A stretch of DNA of 64,000 nucleotides, from the NCBI GenBank assembly GCA_963837445.1, contig CAWINK010000020.1, positions 186,001 through 250,000 of the forward strand. Reading direction: 5' to 3'. Positions 35,499 through 44,157 of this stretch are shown piece by piece. How positions within the stretch are numbered: the stretch's first letter is position 1; every line of letters begins with the position of its first letter. The translations under genes were made by a program, and so were the position numbers. This DNA is from JACVRW01 sp963837445 (GTDB lineage: Bacteria > Actinomycetota > Thermoleophilia > Solirubrobacterales > Thermoleophilaceae). The notes beneath the pieces were generated by a model. The model had not been told where the DNA came from. It saw only the letters and a program-made list of their open reading frames with translations, and did not search any database.

Positions 35499-35523
35499 GT
35501 TTCACAATTGCCCGAAAGGGTGA
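35499..35523 (+). promoter_or_regulatory. Sigma-B/F-type promoter of the stress sigma gene
   Basis: GTTTCA (35499-35504) and GGGTGA (35518-35523) are separated by 13 bp, close to the GTTT-N13/15-GGGTA consensus of sigma B/F-family factors. It lies immediately before the gene for such a factor, which predicts positive autoregulation. Confidence 0.6.
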
Positions 35524-35533
35524 TATGTGACAC

Positions 35534-36331
35534 GTGACACCAGCCGTCGTGGTCGGGGAGCCGGCGGCTGAGTCTCCCGAGGCACGGAGGCTCGAGGACG
35601 ACAGGCTCCTTTTGAGCTATCACAGGGAGGGGAACCTCGAAGCTCGCGATGAGCTCGTGGTCCGCTTCATGCCGTTGGCGCGCCAACTTGCAGCGCGCTA
35701 TCGCCATGCGGGCGAGCCGCTCGAGGATCTGATCCAGGTGGCCTGCGTGGGCCTCATCAAGGCGGTGGACCGCTACAACCCGGATAAGGGCAACGGGTTC
35801 ACGCGATACGCCGTCCCAACGATGCTGGGCGAGATCAAGCGCCACTTCCGGGACAAGGGATGGTCGGTTCACGTGCCGCGCGCGACCCAGGAGCTCGCGC
35901 TGAAGGTCGGCGAGGCTCTCGGCACGCTGCCCGCCAAGATCGGCCGCTCGCCGACCCCGCGCGACGTGGCCCTCGCAGTCGGTGCCCCGGTGGAGGACGT
36001 GCTCGAGGCGATGGAGGCAGCGACGGCCTACGAGGCCATCTCGCTGGACGCTCCGCGGCCGGGCAGCGTGGACGAGGAGGGCTGGACGCTCGCGGAGTCC
36101 CTGGCGGGTGAGGAGCAGGGCTACGAGCTCATCGAGATCGGCGAGACGCTCCGCGGCACGCTCGAGGCTCTGCCGGCGCGTGAGCGCCTGATCCTGCGCC
36201 TGCGGTTCGAGGAAGACCTGACGCAGGCAGAGATCGCGGCGCACGTCGGGGTCTCGCAGATGCATGTGTCGCGACTGCTGCGCCGGTCCCTGGATCGGCT
36301 CTCGGCGGCGGGCGCGGCGGTGGCGGCGTAG
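35534..36331 (+). CDS. RNA polymerase sigma factor, SigB/SigF family
   Basis: A 265-residue group 3 sigma-70 factor. Seen: region 2 LVVRFMPLARQLAARY, EPLEDLIQVACVGLIKAVDRY, GNGFTRYAVPTMLGEIKRHFRD, WSVHVPRATQEL; region 3 GRSPTPRDVALAVGAP; region 4 LPARERLILRLRFEEDLTQAEIAAHVGVSQMHVSRLLRRSL. This family directs stress, stationary-phase or developmental transcription. The start is GTG 35534, about 10 nt past the -10 of its apparent own promoter. The next sigma gene begins 1 bp after its stop. Confidence 0.92.
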   Translation: MTPAVVVGEPAAESPEARRLEDDRLLLSYHREGNLEARDELVVRFMPLARQLAARYRHAGEPLEDLIQVACVGLIKAVDRYNPDKGNGFTRYAVPTMLGEIKRHFRDKGWSVHVPRATQELALKVGEALGTLPAKIGRSPTPRDVALAVGAPVEDVLEAMEAATAYEAISLDAPRPGSVDEEGWTLAESLAGEEQGYELIEIGETLRGTLEALPARERLILRLRFEEDLTQAEIAAHVGVSQMHVSRLLRRSLDRLSAAGAAVAA

Positions 36332-36332
36332 C

Positions 36333-37397
36333 ATGCCCAAGGTGGCGCAGGAGCTCACCTCCCGCCCAGAGGTGGCGGCACTGGTTGCGCGCGGGGACGA
36401 GCGCGGTTGCGTGAACCTGTCCGAGTTCGACGAGCTGGTACAGGCGCTCGAGCTGCTGGACGACGACGTGGACGCGCTCGAGTCCTTCCTCGAGGCACAC
36501 GGCATCGACATCCGCGACGACTGCGGGCGCGCCGACGTCGAGCCCACGACCTTCCGCAACGGCGAGCTGGCCGCGGCCACAACCGACGCCCTGCAGCTCT
36601 TCCTGAACGAGATCCGCCGCTACCCCCTGCTCACGGCGGGCCAGGAGGTCGACCTCTCGAAGCGCATCGAGCAGGGCGACCTCGGCGCCAAGGAGCGCAT
36701 GATCAACTCGAACCTGCGCCTGGTGGTGTCGATCGCGAAGAAGTACCAGGGTCAGGAGCTGTCCCTCCTGGACCTCATCCAGGAGGGCATCTTCGGGCTG
36801 ATTCGCGCATCCGAGAAGTTCGACTGGCGCAAGGGCTACAAGTTCTCCACCTACGCGACCTTCTGGATCCGCCAGGCCATCCAGCGCGGTTTGGCGAACA
36901 AGGCGCGCACGATCCGGATCCCGGTGCACATCGGGCAGCGCGAGCGCAAGATCGTGCGCGCCGAGCGCGACCTGTCGGCCCAGCTCGGGCGCGACCCCAC
37001 TGACGACGAGATCGCCGCGGCCGCCGAGCTGCCGCTCGAGCAGGTCGAGGAGGTGCGCGACGCCGCCCGCACGGTCACGAGCCTCGACCGGCCGATCGGC
37101 GAGGAGGGCGATACCGCTTTGGGGGACATGCTGGAGGGCGGCACACCGCCCGTCGACAAGGAGGTCGAGGTGAGCCTCAGCGAGGAGCTCTTGAGGCGTA
37201 CCATCGACGAGCTTCCCGAGACCGAGCGCGACGTGATCAGGCTGCGCTTCGGGTTCGAGAACGACGATCCACAGCCCCTGAGGGAGACGGGGCGTCGCCT
37301 CGGCCTGTCGGCGGAACGCGTTCGGCAGATCGAGTCGCGAGCGCTCAAGCGGCTCGCTCTGCGCCGGGAGCTCGAAGCGCTGCGCGAAGTGGCGTAG
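36333..37397 (+). CDS. RNA polymerase sigma factor, RpoD/SigA type
   Basis: A 354-residue sigma-70 of the primary or primary-like group. It has a short acidic N-terminal region 1.1 (LLDDDVDALESFLEAHGID), region 1.2 DALQLFLNEIRRYPLLTAGQEVDL, region 2 NLRLVVSIAKKYQGQELSLLD and YKFSTYATFWIRQAIQRGLA with NKARTIRIP, region 3, and region 4 LPETERDVIRLRFGFENDD ending LSAERVRQIESRALKRL. Typical actinobacterial SigA is longer because of an N-terminal extension, so this could be the housekeeping factor or a group 2 paralogue. The start is ATG 36333, directly after the stress-sigma stop. Confidence 0.88.
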   Translation: MPKVAQELTSRPEVAALVARGDERGCVNLSEFDELVQALELLDDDVDALESFLEAHGIDIRDDCGRADVEPTTFRNGELAAATTDALQLFLNEIRRYPLLTAGQEVDLSKRIEQGDLGAKERMINSNLRLVVSIAKKYQGQELSLLDLIQEGIFGLIRASEKFDWRKGYKFSTYATFWIRQAIQRGLANKARTIRIPVHIGQRERKIVRAERDLSAQLGRDPTDDEIAAAAELPLEQVEEVRDAARTVTSLDRPIGEEGDTALGDMLEGGTPPVDKEVEVSLSEELLRRTIDELPETERDVIRLRFGFENDDPQPLRETGRRLGLSAERVRQIESRALKRLALRRELEALREVA

Positions 37398-37476
37398 AAG
37401 ACATCAGGGCCACCCGTCTCCGCACCGCGTCCCCCACAGGTCCGCTGTTCGGCTCCGGATGGCCCTTTCCAAACCG

Positions 37477-38619
37477 CTACCCGGCAGTGGCCTGGCGAAA
37501 CTCCGGCACCGGCACATCGGGCGTTCGGACTATCCCCAGCGCGCCGACCGCGAAGTGCAGGCCGGGGGCGAAGTGGGCAGGCCTTCCGTCGCCCTCGGGC
37601 GAGTACTGCTCGCGCTGGTCGAGCAGCTCGAGAACCCAGCGGCAGACAGGGGTTTGCGGGGCGTCGTCGCCCACGTCGCAGGCCAGCCGGACAAGCGCCA
37701 GCGTCTCGGTCGGCTCGACGCCCTGGAACATCTGGCCGAGCGCGCTCATGAGGAACGAGTAGACGCGATCGAGGAGCGGGTCACGCGACAGCCCGTCGGC
37801 GCCGGGTGCCGGCCCGAGGTCGAGCGGCTCCTCGCCGTTCACCAGGCGAAGTGCCTGGCCGCCCAGCACGCCGCGAGTCTGCTCCGCGTCCAGCCCGACC
37901 TGGAGCCCGTTGCGCGCGGCCATTACGGTGGCCCACGTCGGCGACCCGTAGGGCGCGTCGCTCGCCATCAGGATCTGGCCGGGCGCCACTAGCGCGAACA
38001 GCGCCTGCACGTCGCTCGGGGACCACCAGGAGGTGTCGAAGAAGAGGTTGGGATGGTCGGGCGCCTCGCGCCAAATCCAGGCTAGGTCGGAGATGCCGGC
38101 GTGCGCGAGGATCAGGCGCATCCCGGGGTGCCGACCGGTGGCCTCGACCGAGTGACGCCCGAGCGCAGGGATCCCGCGGCCGGCATGTACGAGCACCGGC
38201 AGGCGCCGCTCGTTCGCCAGCGCGAACACGGGTTGTAGCGCCGGGTGGTCGAGAGTGAACTGCTCCGCGCGCGGATGCAGCTTGATCCCGCGGGCGCCGC
38301 GACCGAGCGCTCGCTCGGCCTCGGAGAGCGGGTCGTCGTGCGGGTCGAGCCGGGCGAAGGCGAACAGGCGGCCGTGGCTCCGCTCGGCCTCGTCGATGAC
38401 CATGTCATTGGCCGCGGAGTACCCGGAGGGCTCGTGCATCGGGAAGACGAACGCTCGGGCGTCGATTTGCTCGAGCGACCCGACCAGCTCCTCGCTGCTG
38501 CACGAGTAGCCGTCGGGATCGTTCGACCCGATGTGGGTGTGGGCATCGAGCGGCTCGATGCCCGGCACCTCGTCCCGCAGGCGGTCGAGCCACGGGAGCA
38601 TGCCCGAATCCGGAATCAC
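37477..38619 (-). CDS. Amidohydrolase family 2 (ACMSD-like) metal-dependent hydrolase
   Basis: A 380-residue TIM-barrel hydrolase. Seen: metal motif PLDAHTHIGSND, RGIKLHPRAEQF, PVLVHAGRGIPALG, RLILAHAGISDLAWI, and the barrel-end Asp in ILMASDAPYGSPTW. The family contains decarboxylases and hydrolases, and no substrate can be named. The C-terminal 120 residues (TLALVRLACDVGDDAP, REQYSPEGDG) extend beyond the barrel. It stands alone on the minus strand, convergent with the RpoD-type gene and followed closely by the PAS/coiled-coil gene. Confidence 0.82.
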   Translation of the reverse strand: MIPDSGMLPWLDRLRDEVPGIEPLDAHTHIGSNDPDGYSCSSEELVGSLEQIDARAFVFPMHEPSGYSAANDMVIDEAERSHGRLFAFARLDPHDDPLSEAERALGRGARGIKLHPRAEQFTLDHPALQPVFALANERRLPVLVHAGRGIPALGRHSVEATGRHPGMRLILAHAGISDLAWIWREAPDHPNLFFDTSWWSPSDVQALFALVAPGQILMASDAPYGSPTWATVMAARNGLQVGLDAEQTRGVLGGQALRLVNGEEPLDLGPAPGADGLSRDPLLDRVYSFLMSALGQMFQGVEPTETLALVRLACDVGDDAPQTPVCRWVLELLDQREQYSPEGDGRPAHFAPGLHFAVGALGIVRTPDVPVPEFRQATAG

Positions 38620-38634
38620 GTCGGGTGAGACTAC

Positions 38635-41600
38635 TCAGCTGGTTTCGAGCAGGAAGTGGTCCGCCTCGTCGTCCTCGCGGACGAGCGAGAGCTTGCCCAC
38701 GATCGGCACGAGGAGGCCCTGCGCGTGTACATAGCCGGTGTTGATCTCGGCGGACTCGGCACGACCCTCGAGCAGGTCCTTCATCTGCTGGCGGTGCTTG
38801 TCGAGGTTGGCGCGGTCCATCACGGGCGGCCAGACGGCCTGCTGGAACTCCGCCTCGGTGTAGCCGATGAGGTCTGAGAAGGCCTGGTTCAACAGGCGGA
38901 AGCGCCCATCGACGCCGATGGTGGCCATCGGCGTCTTCACGTCGTCGAACCCCGGGAGCTCTTCGCGCTTGGGAATGTCGTCCTCGCGGTTCGCGAACAG
39001 TGGTCGGTGCTTGTCGGCGCCAGCGGGTGGCGCTACCGCCGGCGCTGCGGCCGGCGCGGGGCCACCCCTCTGAGCGCTCTCCTCGGCGCTGACCGCTCCG
39101 AGTCGGGGCGCCTCCGGCGTCGCGTCGTCGGCGTGCGGTTCGTAGCGGCTGATAACCCGGCGCTCCTCCGGACGCTCGAGCCTGGACGCCCCGGCTTCGT
39201 CGGCGGCCTGGCGAGCCACGCCGGCCGCCTTCTCGGCGGCGGAAGCTGCATCGCGGGCGCGCTCGGCCTCGCGCTCTGCAGCGGCGGCCGCTTCGGTGAG
39301 CCGGCGGGCCGCCTCCTCCACGGCACCGGCCTGCTCCCCTGCGCGTGAGGCATGACGATCGGCATTGCCCGCCGCCTCGTTGGCTTTGCTCACATGGCGC
39401 TCGGCGGCGGTCACGGCGGCGGTCGCGCGGTCGGCCTGCTGCTCCACGGCCCCGGCGCGGTTCTCGGCACGCGCAAGCTTCGTCTCGACCTCGGCGGCCA
39501 CGTCGGCGCTGCGCTGTAGCGCACCCTGCACATGCACTGCGCTGGCCTCCACGCGCTCGGCGTTGCGCTCCATGGCCCCGGCGGTCTCCTCGGCGCGCTC
39601 GATGTTGCGCTCCACTGCGGCAGCTGCCTCCCCGGCGCGCGCGATGTCCTGCTCGATGCGCACGGCCAGCTCGTCGCCTCGGGCGATCGCCTCCTCGGCG
39701 CGGTCGGCGGCCTGCTCGGCGCGCTCGGCCGTGGCCCGCTGTCCGGCGGCGGCGTCGAGCACCTTGTCGACCTCGCCGCGGACTCCGCCTGCAACCTGTT
39801 CGGCGCGAGCCGCGTGCGCCTCGACGGCGCTCACCGCGCTCTCGGCGCGGCTGGCGTGGGCCTGGGCGGCGGACACGGCCTCTCCGGCGCGGCTCGCGTG
39901 CGCCTCCACCGCTCCCACGATCTCGCGTGCGTGGCTGGCGTGGGTCTCGACGGCCGCAAGGGTCTCCCCGGCCTGCTCGGCGCGAGCGTTCACTGCCTCA
40001 GCGGTCTGGCGTGCGCTGGTGAGCTCGCCCTCGATCCCGGCGAGCGTCTCCTCCACGCGTTCGGCGCGCTCTTCCACGGCTGTAATGGTCTCGGCGGCGC
40101 GCACGGCCTGGGCCTCGGCCGCGCTCGCGGCCTCCTCCGCGCGGCTGGCGCGGGCCTCGGCCTCACCCGAGGCATCCGATGCCCGGGTGGAATGGGTGCG
40201 GGCAGCGTCGGCGGCCTGCTCGGCGCGGGCGGCGAGCCGCTCCACGGCCGCGACGGCGTCCGGAGAGAGCTGCGCGTCCGAGCTGTCCCCGGTCGCTGCG
40301 GTGGCTCCTCCCGCGTTGCGCAGCTCGGCAAGCTCCTGGCGCAACTCGCCGACGAGAGCGCGGGCCTCGTCGGCGCGCTGCTGCTCGTCCCCGATTGCGC
40401 GCTCGAGAGCCTCAAGCTTGGCGTGCGTGTCCGCAAGGCCGCCCGATAGAACGCGGTGCTCCTCGATGCGCTCGCCCGTGAGCGACTCAACCTTCGCGCG
40501 CACGGTCTCGAGCTCGGCGCGCAGGCGCTCCTGCTGCTCGGCCTGGGCTCCCGCCGCGGCCAGCTCGGTCGCCAGGCGCTCGTCGCGCTCGGCGGCCTCG
40601 CGCAGCTTCTCGTCGCGCTCGGCGACGGCCTCGGCAAGCGCGGTCGCGAGCTGCTCGACCCGGGCCTGGGTCTGCTCGAGCGCGCCGCGGAGGGCAGGCG
40701 CCCCGGCGGCCCCGGCCAGCGACTGCTCGAGCTGCTCCAGCCTTGCGTGCGCGGCTGAGAGCTGCTCCCGCAGCTCCGCCGGCGGCTCGCCTGGCTCGGC
40801 GCCCTCGAGCGCGGCCATCCGGCTGCGCAGCTCGTCAAGTTCGTCCTTCAGTCCTGCATCGCCGCCGCGCGCCAGCTCGCGTGCGAGCGCCTCCACGCGT
40901 TCGCGCATGTCCGCGACGTCCGTCCGCAGCGCCTCGTCGTCGGCGCGCTCGCCGGCGTCAGCGAGTGTCGCCTCCAGCTGCTCGACCCGCGCGCGGGTGT
41001 CGCGCAGATCGGACTCGAGCCGGCGGCGCTCGTCGCCCGCGCCGCGCTCCTTGTCGAACTCGACCTCGAGCGCCTCGACCTTCTCGCGCGTGGCCCGCAG
41101 CTCGGACACCGTGGCGCGCGTCTCCTCGAGCTGCTCGCTCAGGCGCTCCTGGGCCTGCGGCGTGCCGGCGAACTCGCGCTCGAGCCGCTCCACGAGCTCG
41201 CGTGTCTCATCGACGGCGCCGCGCGTGCGCTCGCGCTCCTCGAGGGCCTGGTCGGCCTGCGCCCGCATCTCGTCGAGCACGCGCCGGGTGTCGGCCAGCT
41301 CCGTGCCGAGCTCGACGATGCGCTCGGATGCCTTCGCCATCTCTCCGCGGGCGGCCTCGGCCTCCGCGCGCGCCTCCCCGAGCTCCGCAGTCGTGCCCTC
41401 CAGGGCGCGCTCCAGCTCGTCCGAGTGGCCGATTGCGGCCTCCACGGCATCTGCGATCTGGCCCGCCGCGGCGGCGGTGGCGGCGCTGTTGGATGCGTCC
41501 TGCTCGTCCTCAGTCGACACCGGAGCGGGGGGCTCGATCAACGGCTTGAACGCCACGATGGTGCCGGCCGCGAGGTCCTCGTCCTCGAGCTGTGCCTGGC

Positions 41601-42027
41601 CGCGCATGGCGCCGTTCACCCAGTCGACAACAGTCTTGTGGCTGCGCTGAAGCTGCCTCAGCGCGTTGCCGCGCGGGGCGGCGATCTCGAGCGCCTCGAG
41701 GAAGCCGTTGAACTCGAGGCTCTGGCTCATCCCGACCGGGACGAACGTGAGCGTCAGCTCGAGCTCTGTTCCATCCTTGCGCCGGGCGACGGTCGTGACC
41801 ACGCCTCCGTACTCGGGGAGCTCGCCGGCGATGGCGAGCGTCTCTACGAGCGGGCGGCCGAGCATGCGCGCGGAGGGCCATCCGAACAGCTCCTCCGCGG
41901 GGCGGCTCCAGCGCGTGACCGCGCCGTCGCGGTCCGTAAGAACGAAGCGGGCATCCACGAGCTGACGCAGCAGCTCCTCAACAGCCTCCGCCTGGGCGGT
42001 CGCGGGACTCGACTCTGGCTCGGACAC
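38635..42027 (-). CDS. PAS - coiled coil - PAS protein with 25 tandem 14-residue units
   Basis: A 1130-residue protein with no enzymatic output domain. Residues 19-117 are a PAS domain (ARFVLTDRDGAVTRWSRPAE, ELFGWPSARMLGRPL). Residues 185-580 are heptad coiled coil (LRDTRARVEQLEATLADAGE). Residues 595-944 are exactly 25 consecutive 14-residue units without an indel, consensus roughly VExxAxRAEEAAxA. A Pro/Ala linker follows (about 970-1010), then a second PAS domain at about 1030-1130 (TPMATIGVDGRFRLLNQAFS, DLIGYTEAEFQQAVWPPVM). I know no named family. A scaffold or long-range signal relay is possible. Its location appears cytoplasmic, with no signal or membrane segment. Confidence 0.85.
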   Translation of the reverse strand: MSEPESSPATAQAEAVEELLRQLVDARFVLTDRDGAVTRWSRPAEELFGWPSARMLGRPLVETLAIAGELPEYGGVVTTVARRKDGTELELTLTFVPVGMSQSLEFNGFLEALEIAAPRGNALRQLQRSHKTVVDWVNGAMRGQAQLEDEDLAAGTIVAFKPLIEPPAPVSTEDEQDASNSAATAAAAGQIADAVEAAIGHSDELERALEGTTAELGEARAEAEAARGEMAKASERIVELGTELADTRRVLDEMRAQADQALEERERTRGAVDETRELVERLEREFAGTPQAQERLSEQLEETRATVSELRATREKVEALEVEFDKERGAGDERRRLESDLRDTRARVEQLEATLADAGERADDEALRTDVADMRERVEALARELARGGDAGLKDELDELRSRMAALEGAEPGEPPAELREQLSAAHARLEQLEQSLAGAAGAPALRGALEQTQARVEQLATALAEAVAERDEKLREAAERDERLATELAAAGAQAEQQERLRAELETVRAKVESLTGERIEEHRVLSGGLADTHAKLEALERAIGDEQQRADEARALVGELRQELAELRNAGGATAATGDSSDAQLSPDAVAAVERLAARAEQAADAARTHSTRASDASGEAEARASRAEEAASAAEAQAVRAAETITAVEERAERVEETLAGIEGELTSARQTAEAVNARAEQAGETLAAVETHASHAREIVGAVEAHASRAGEAVSAAQAHASRAESAVSAVEAHAARAEQVAGGVRGEVDKVLDAAAGQRATAERAEQAADRAEEAIARGDELAVRIEQDIARAGEAAAAVERNIERAEETAGAMERNAERVEASAVHVQGALQRSADVAAEVETKLARAENRAGAVEQQADRATAAVTAAERHVSKANEAAGNADRHASRAGEQAGAVEEAARRLTEAAAAAEREAERARDAASAAEKAAGVARQAADEAGASRLERPEERRVISRYEPHADDATPEAPRLGAVSAEESAQRGGPAPAAAPAVAPPAGADKHRPLFANREDDIPKREELPGFDDVKTPMATIGVDGRFRLLNQAFSDLIGYTEAEFQQAVWPPVMDRANLDKHRQQMKDLLEGRAESAEINTGYVHAQGLLVPIVGKLSLVREDDEADHFLLETS
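39196..40245 (-). repeat. 42-bp-period coding repeat: 25 units of 14 residues
   Basis: Within the PAS/coiled-coil gene, 1050 bp encode 25 head-to-tail 14-residue units (residues 595-944). Four neighbouring units are VETHASHAREIVGA, VEAHASRAGEAVSA, AQAHASRAESAVSA and VEAHAARAEQVAGG at 39951-39784. DNA units differ by many bases, so the array is old or under selection for its period. Confidence 0.9.
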
Positions 42028-42087
42028 CTACCACCCTCTGTCGGCGGGAAGGCGGGCCAACACAAGCCCTGAACGGACACCTGTGGG

Positions 42088-42963
42088 CTATTCGTCTAGG
42101 CGAATTCCGTGTTCCAGCACGCCCTTTACCCCTGCATCCAGGGCATTCAGGCGATAGAGCGCGAGCGCCTCCGCGGACCGAAAGCGACGCCCCGGCAACG
42201 GGTCGGGACCGTGGTGGGCGAGGATGCAGTGCGAGAGCGCGTGCAGCTTCGCCTCCGGGAAGGCCTCGAGCCGGCCCGCGCGCTCGGTCACGAGCTGCTG
42301 GCCGAGCGTCAGATGGCCCACCAGTGAGCCGGCCTCGCTGAACGCGATCTCCGCGCCCAGATCGAACTCGCGCGTCTTGCCGACGTCGTGCAGGATGGCC
42401 GCGCAGAGGAGCAGGTCGGAGTTGAGCCGGGGGTGCAGCGCACAGGTCTCGTACGCGAGCGTCCCGACCGCCACGGTGTGCTCGATCAGCCCGCCGAGGT
42501 AGGCGTGGTGGCCCGCGCGCGTGCAGGGGGCGCGCCGGAAGTCGGCGCGGAACGCGTCGTCGCCGAGGAACGAGTCGAGCAGCCGCCGAAGGTCCGCGTC
42601 GTACACCTCGCGCGAGAGGTGCTCGAGGAAGCCGTCCAGCTCCTCCATGTCGCGGTACGCCACCGGAAGGAACTCGGCGGGGTCGCTCGCCTCCTCCCGG
42701 GCGCGCTTGATCGTCTTGAGCGCCACCTGGAGCTCGTCGCGGAAGCGCTCCACCCGCCCGCTCACGGTCACGAGGTCGCCGCGCTCGAACTGCCCCGCGA
42801 GGAAGTCCGCGTCGCGAAACGCGCGGCCCGGGATGGCGCCCGTGCGGTCGCGCAGTTCGACCGCCAGGTAGGGCGCTCCGTTCTTGGCCGTCAGGCGGTC
42901 CTTGCGCGTGCAGGCGAACACGCCCTCGACCTCGCCGCCCGCTCTGAGCTCAGCGATCGTCAC
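42088..42963 (-). CDS. OB-fold plus HD-domain 3'-5' exonuclease, YhaM family
   Basis: A 291-residue protein. Residues 10-85 form an OB fold (PYLAVELRDRTGAIPGRAF, FERGDLVTVSGRVERFR). Residues 145-260 form an HD phosphohydrolase domain (RAGHHAYLGGLIEHTVAV, CAAILHDVGKTREFDLG, ALSHCILAHHG). This order is that of YhaM, a 3'-5' exoribonuclease that also acts on DNA in Firmicutes. The start is GTG 42963, with a CACGAT element 7 nt upstream, so it may be leaderless. It is divergent from the PAC2 gene. Confidence 0.85.
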   Translation of the reverse strand: MTIAELRAGGEVEGVFACTRKDRLTAKNGAPYLAVELRDRTGAIPGRAFRDADFLAGQFERGDLVTVSGRVERFRDELQVALKTIKRAREEASDPAEFLPVAYRDMEELDGFLEHLSREVYDADLRRLLDSFLGDDAFRADFRRAPCTRAGHHAYLGGLIEHTVAVGTLAYETCALHPRLNSDLLLCAAILHDVGKTREFDLGAEIAFSEAGSLVGHLTLGQQLVTERAGRLEAFPEAKLHALSHCILAHHGPDPLPGRRFRSAEALALYRLNALDAGVKGVLEHGIRLDE

Positions 42964-42997
42964 GGCTTCAATCGTGATCGCAGGATCGGACGTCGGG

Positions 42998-43003
42998 TAC
43001 GGT
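42998..43003 (+). promoter_or_regulatory. Leaderless -10 element of the PAC2 gene
   Basis: TACGGT is followed by 7 nt and ATG 43011, which decides for this start over the GTG at 43002. Confidence 0.6.
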
Positions 43004-43010
43004 GAGGTTG

Positions 43011-43901
43011 ATGACGGATTTGATCTGGCGAGAGCGTCCCGAGCTGCGCGCGCCCGTGATGGTGTGCGCGTTCAAGGGCTGGAACGACGCCGGCGAGGCG
43101 GCGTCGGCCGCGCTCGCGTACATCCGCGGGTCATTCGAATCCCGCGAGATCGCCGACATCGACCCCGAGGAGTTCTACGACTTCACGGCCGTCAGGCCCA
43201 CGGTCAAGCTGGTCGAGGGCAGCGCGCGCGAGATCGAGTGGCCGGAGAACTCGTTCTCCGTTGCGCCGGTTCCGGGTGCGGAGGGCGATCTCGTGATGCT
43301 GGAGGGCGTGGAGCCGTCGCTGCGCTGGCGGCGCTTCACCGAGGAGGTGGTCACGGCGGCCCGCGATCTCGATGTGCGCATGGTGATCACGCTCGGCGCG
43401 CTGCTCGCGGACGTGCCGCACAGCCGCCCGGTTGCGATCACCGGGATCACGTCGGACGAGGCGCTGGTCAAGCGGCTCGGCTTCGAGCCGCCGAGCTACG
43501 AGGGGCCCACGGGGATCGTGGGCCTGCTTCAGCAGGCGTTCGCGGACTCCGGTATTCCTGCGGTCAGCCTCTGGGCGTCCGTGCCGCACTACGTGGCCGC
43601 CGCGCCCAACCCGAAGGTCGCGCTCGCGCTGGTGCGCGCGTTCGAGGGCACCGCCGGCCTTGCCGTGGACGGCGCCGAGCTCGAGAGCGCGGCGGACGAC
43701 TACGAGCGCCAGGTCACGGCAGCCGTGGCGAGCGACCCGGAGGTCAAGGCGTTCGTGGAGCGCCTCGAGACCGCCCTGGACGAGGAGACCGCGGAGAACC
43801 CGCCTGACGAGGGCCAGCTCCCCTCTGCAGACACGATTGCAAGCGATTTCCAGCGTTTTCTGCGCCAGCGCGGGCCCGGAGGCCCTGGACAGGCGTCGTA
43901 G
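43011..43901 (+). CDS. PAC2-family protein (proteasome-assembly-chaperone-like)
   Basis: A 296-residue PAC2-fold protein. Seen: PVMVCAFKGWNDAGEAASAAL, DFTAVRPTVKLVEG, VTLGALLADVPHSRPVAITG-like (MVITLGALLADVPHSRPV), YEGPTGIVGLLQQAFADSG and PAVSLWASVPHYVAAAPNPK. In actinobacteria these proteins resemble eukaryotic proteasome-assembly chaperones, but their role is not proven. The tail (FQRFLRQRGPGGPG) is disordered. The start is ATG 43011 by its leaderless -10. Confidence 0.87.
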   Translation: MTDLIWRERPELRAPVMVCAFKGWNDAGEAASAALAYIRGSFESREIADIDPEEFYDFTAVRPTVKLVEGSAREIEWPENSFSVAPVPGAEGDLVMLEGVEPSLRWRRFTEEVVTAARDLDVRMVITLGALLADVPHSRPVAITGITSDEALVKRLGFEPPSYEGPTGIVGLLQQAFADSGIPAVSLWASVPHYVAAAPNPKVALALVRAFEGTAGLAVDGAELESAADDYERQVTAAVASDPEVKAFVERLETALDEETAENPPDEGQLPSADTIASDFQRFLRQRGPGGPGQAS

Positions 43902-43935
43902 TTTGCGGGCCCCGTCAGGCGGGCACAAAGCTCAC

Positions 43936-44157
43936 ATGACGATTGGCTCATCGATATTCCTGATCGCAGTTGGCGCGATCCTCAAGTACGCAGTCGACGC
44001 GACGGTCTCCGGGCTCGAGATCCAGACCGTCGGCCTGATCCTCATGATCGCCGGCGTGGTCGGCCTCGTGATCGGCCTGTTCCTGCTCACACAGCGCAGG
44101 GACCGGGTCGTGGTTGACGACCGCCCGGTGGTGGACGACCGCCCGGTGGTCCGCTAG
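43936..44157 (+). CDS. DUF6458 small membrane protein
   Basis: A 73-residue protein with two membrane helices (IFLIAVGAILKYAV and GLILMIAGVVGLVIGLFLL) linked by DATVSGLEIQTV, a pattern widespread in actinobacteria and of unknown function. The tail contains a tandem DDRPVV duplication. The start is ATG 43936. Its stop is directly adjacent to the stop of the convergent helicase gene (TAGCTA). A GTTTGC-N14-GGGCAC element 7-8 bp upstream could be a weak sigma-B/F-type promoter. Confidence 0.75.
   Translation: MTIGSSIFLIAVGAILKYAVDATVSGLEIQTVGLILMIAGVVGLVIGLFLLTQRRDRVVVDDRPVVDDRPVVR

Noticed and set aside
37406..37466. Inverted arms AGGGCCACCCG and CGGATGGCCCT after the RpoD-type gene
   Set aside because: The loop of about 39 nt and a mismatch make it a weak terminator candidate; not listed as a feature.
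39196..40245. 42-bp periodicity considered as a CRISPR-like or satellite array
   Set aside because: Units are not identical at DNA level, lie fully in frame inside a gene and show protein-level conservation, so this is a coding repeat.
39365..41650. A 761-residue open frame antisense to the PAS/coiled-coil gene
   Set aside because: It is the low-complexity mirror (Ser/Ala/Arg only) of the Ala/Glu-rich repeat gene in a GC-rich genome, with no domain or ribosome site.
43904..43931. GTTTGC-N14-GGGCAC before the DUF6458 gene as a sigma-B/F promoter
   Set aside because: The -10 differs from GGGTA at key positions, and the match overlaps the end of the PAC2 gene. Mentioned only as a possibility.
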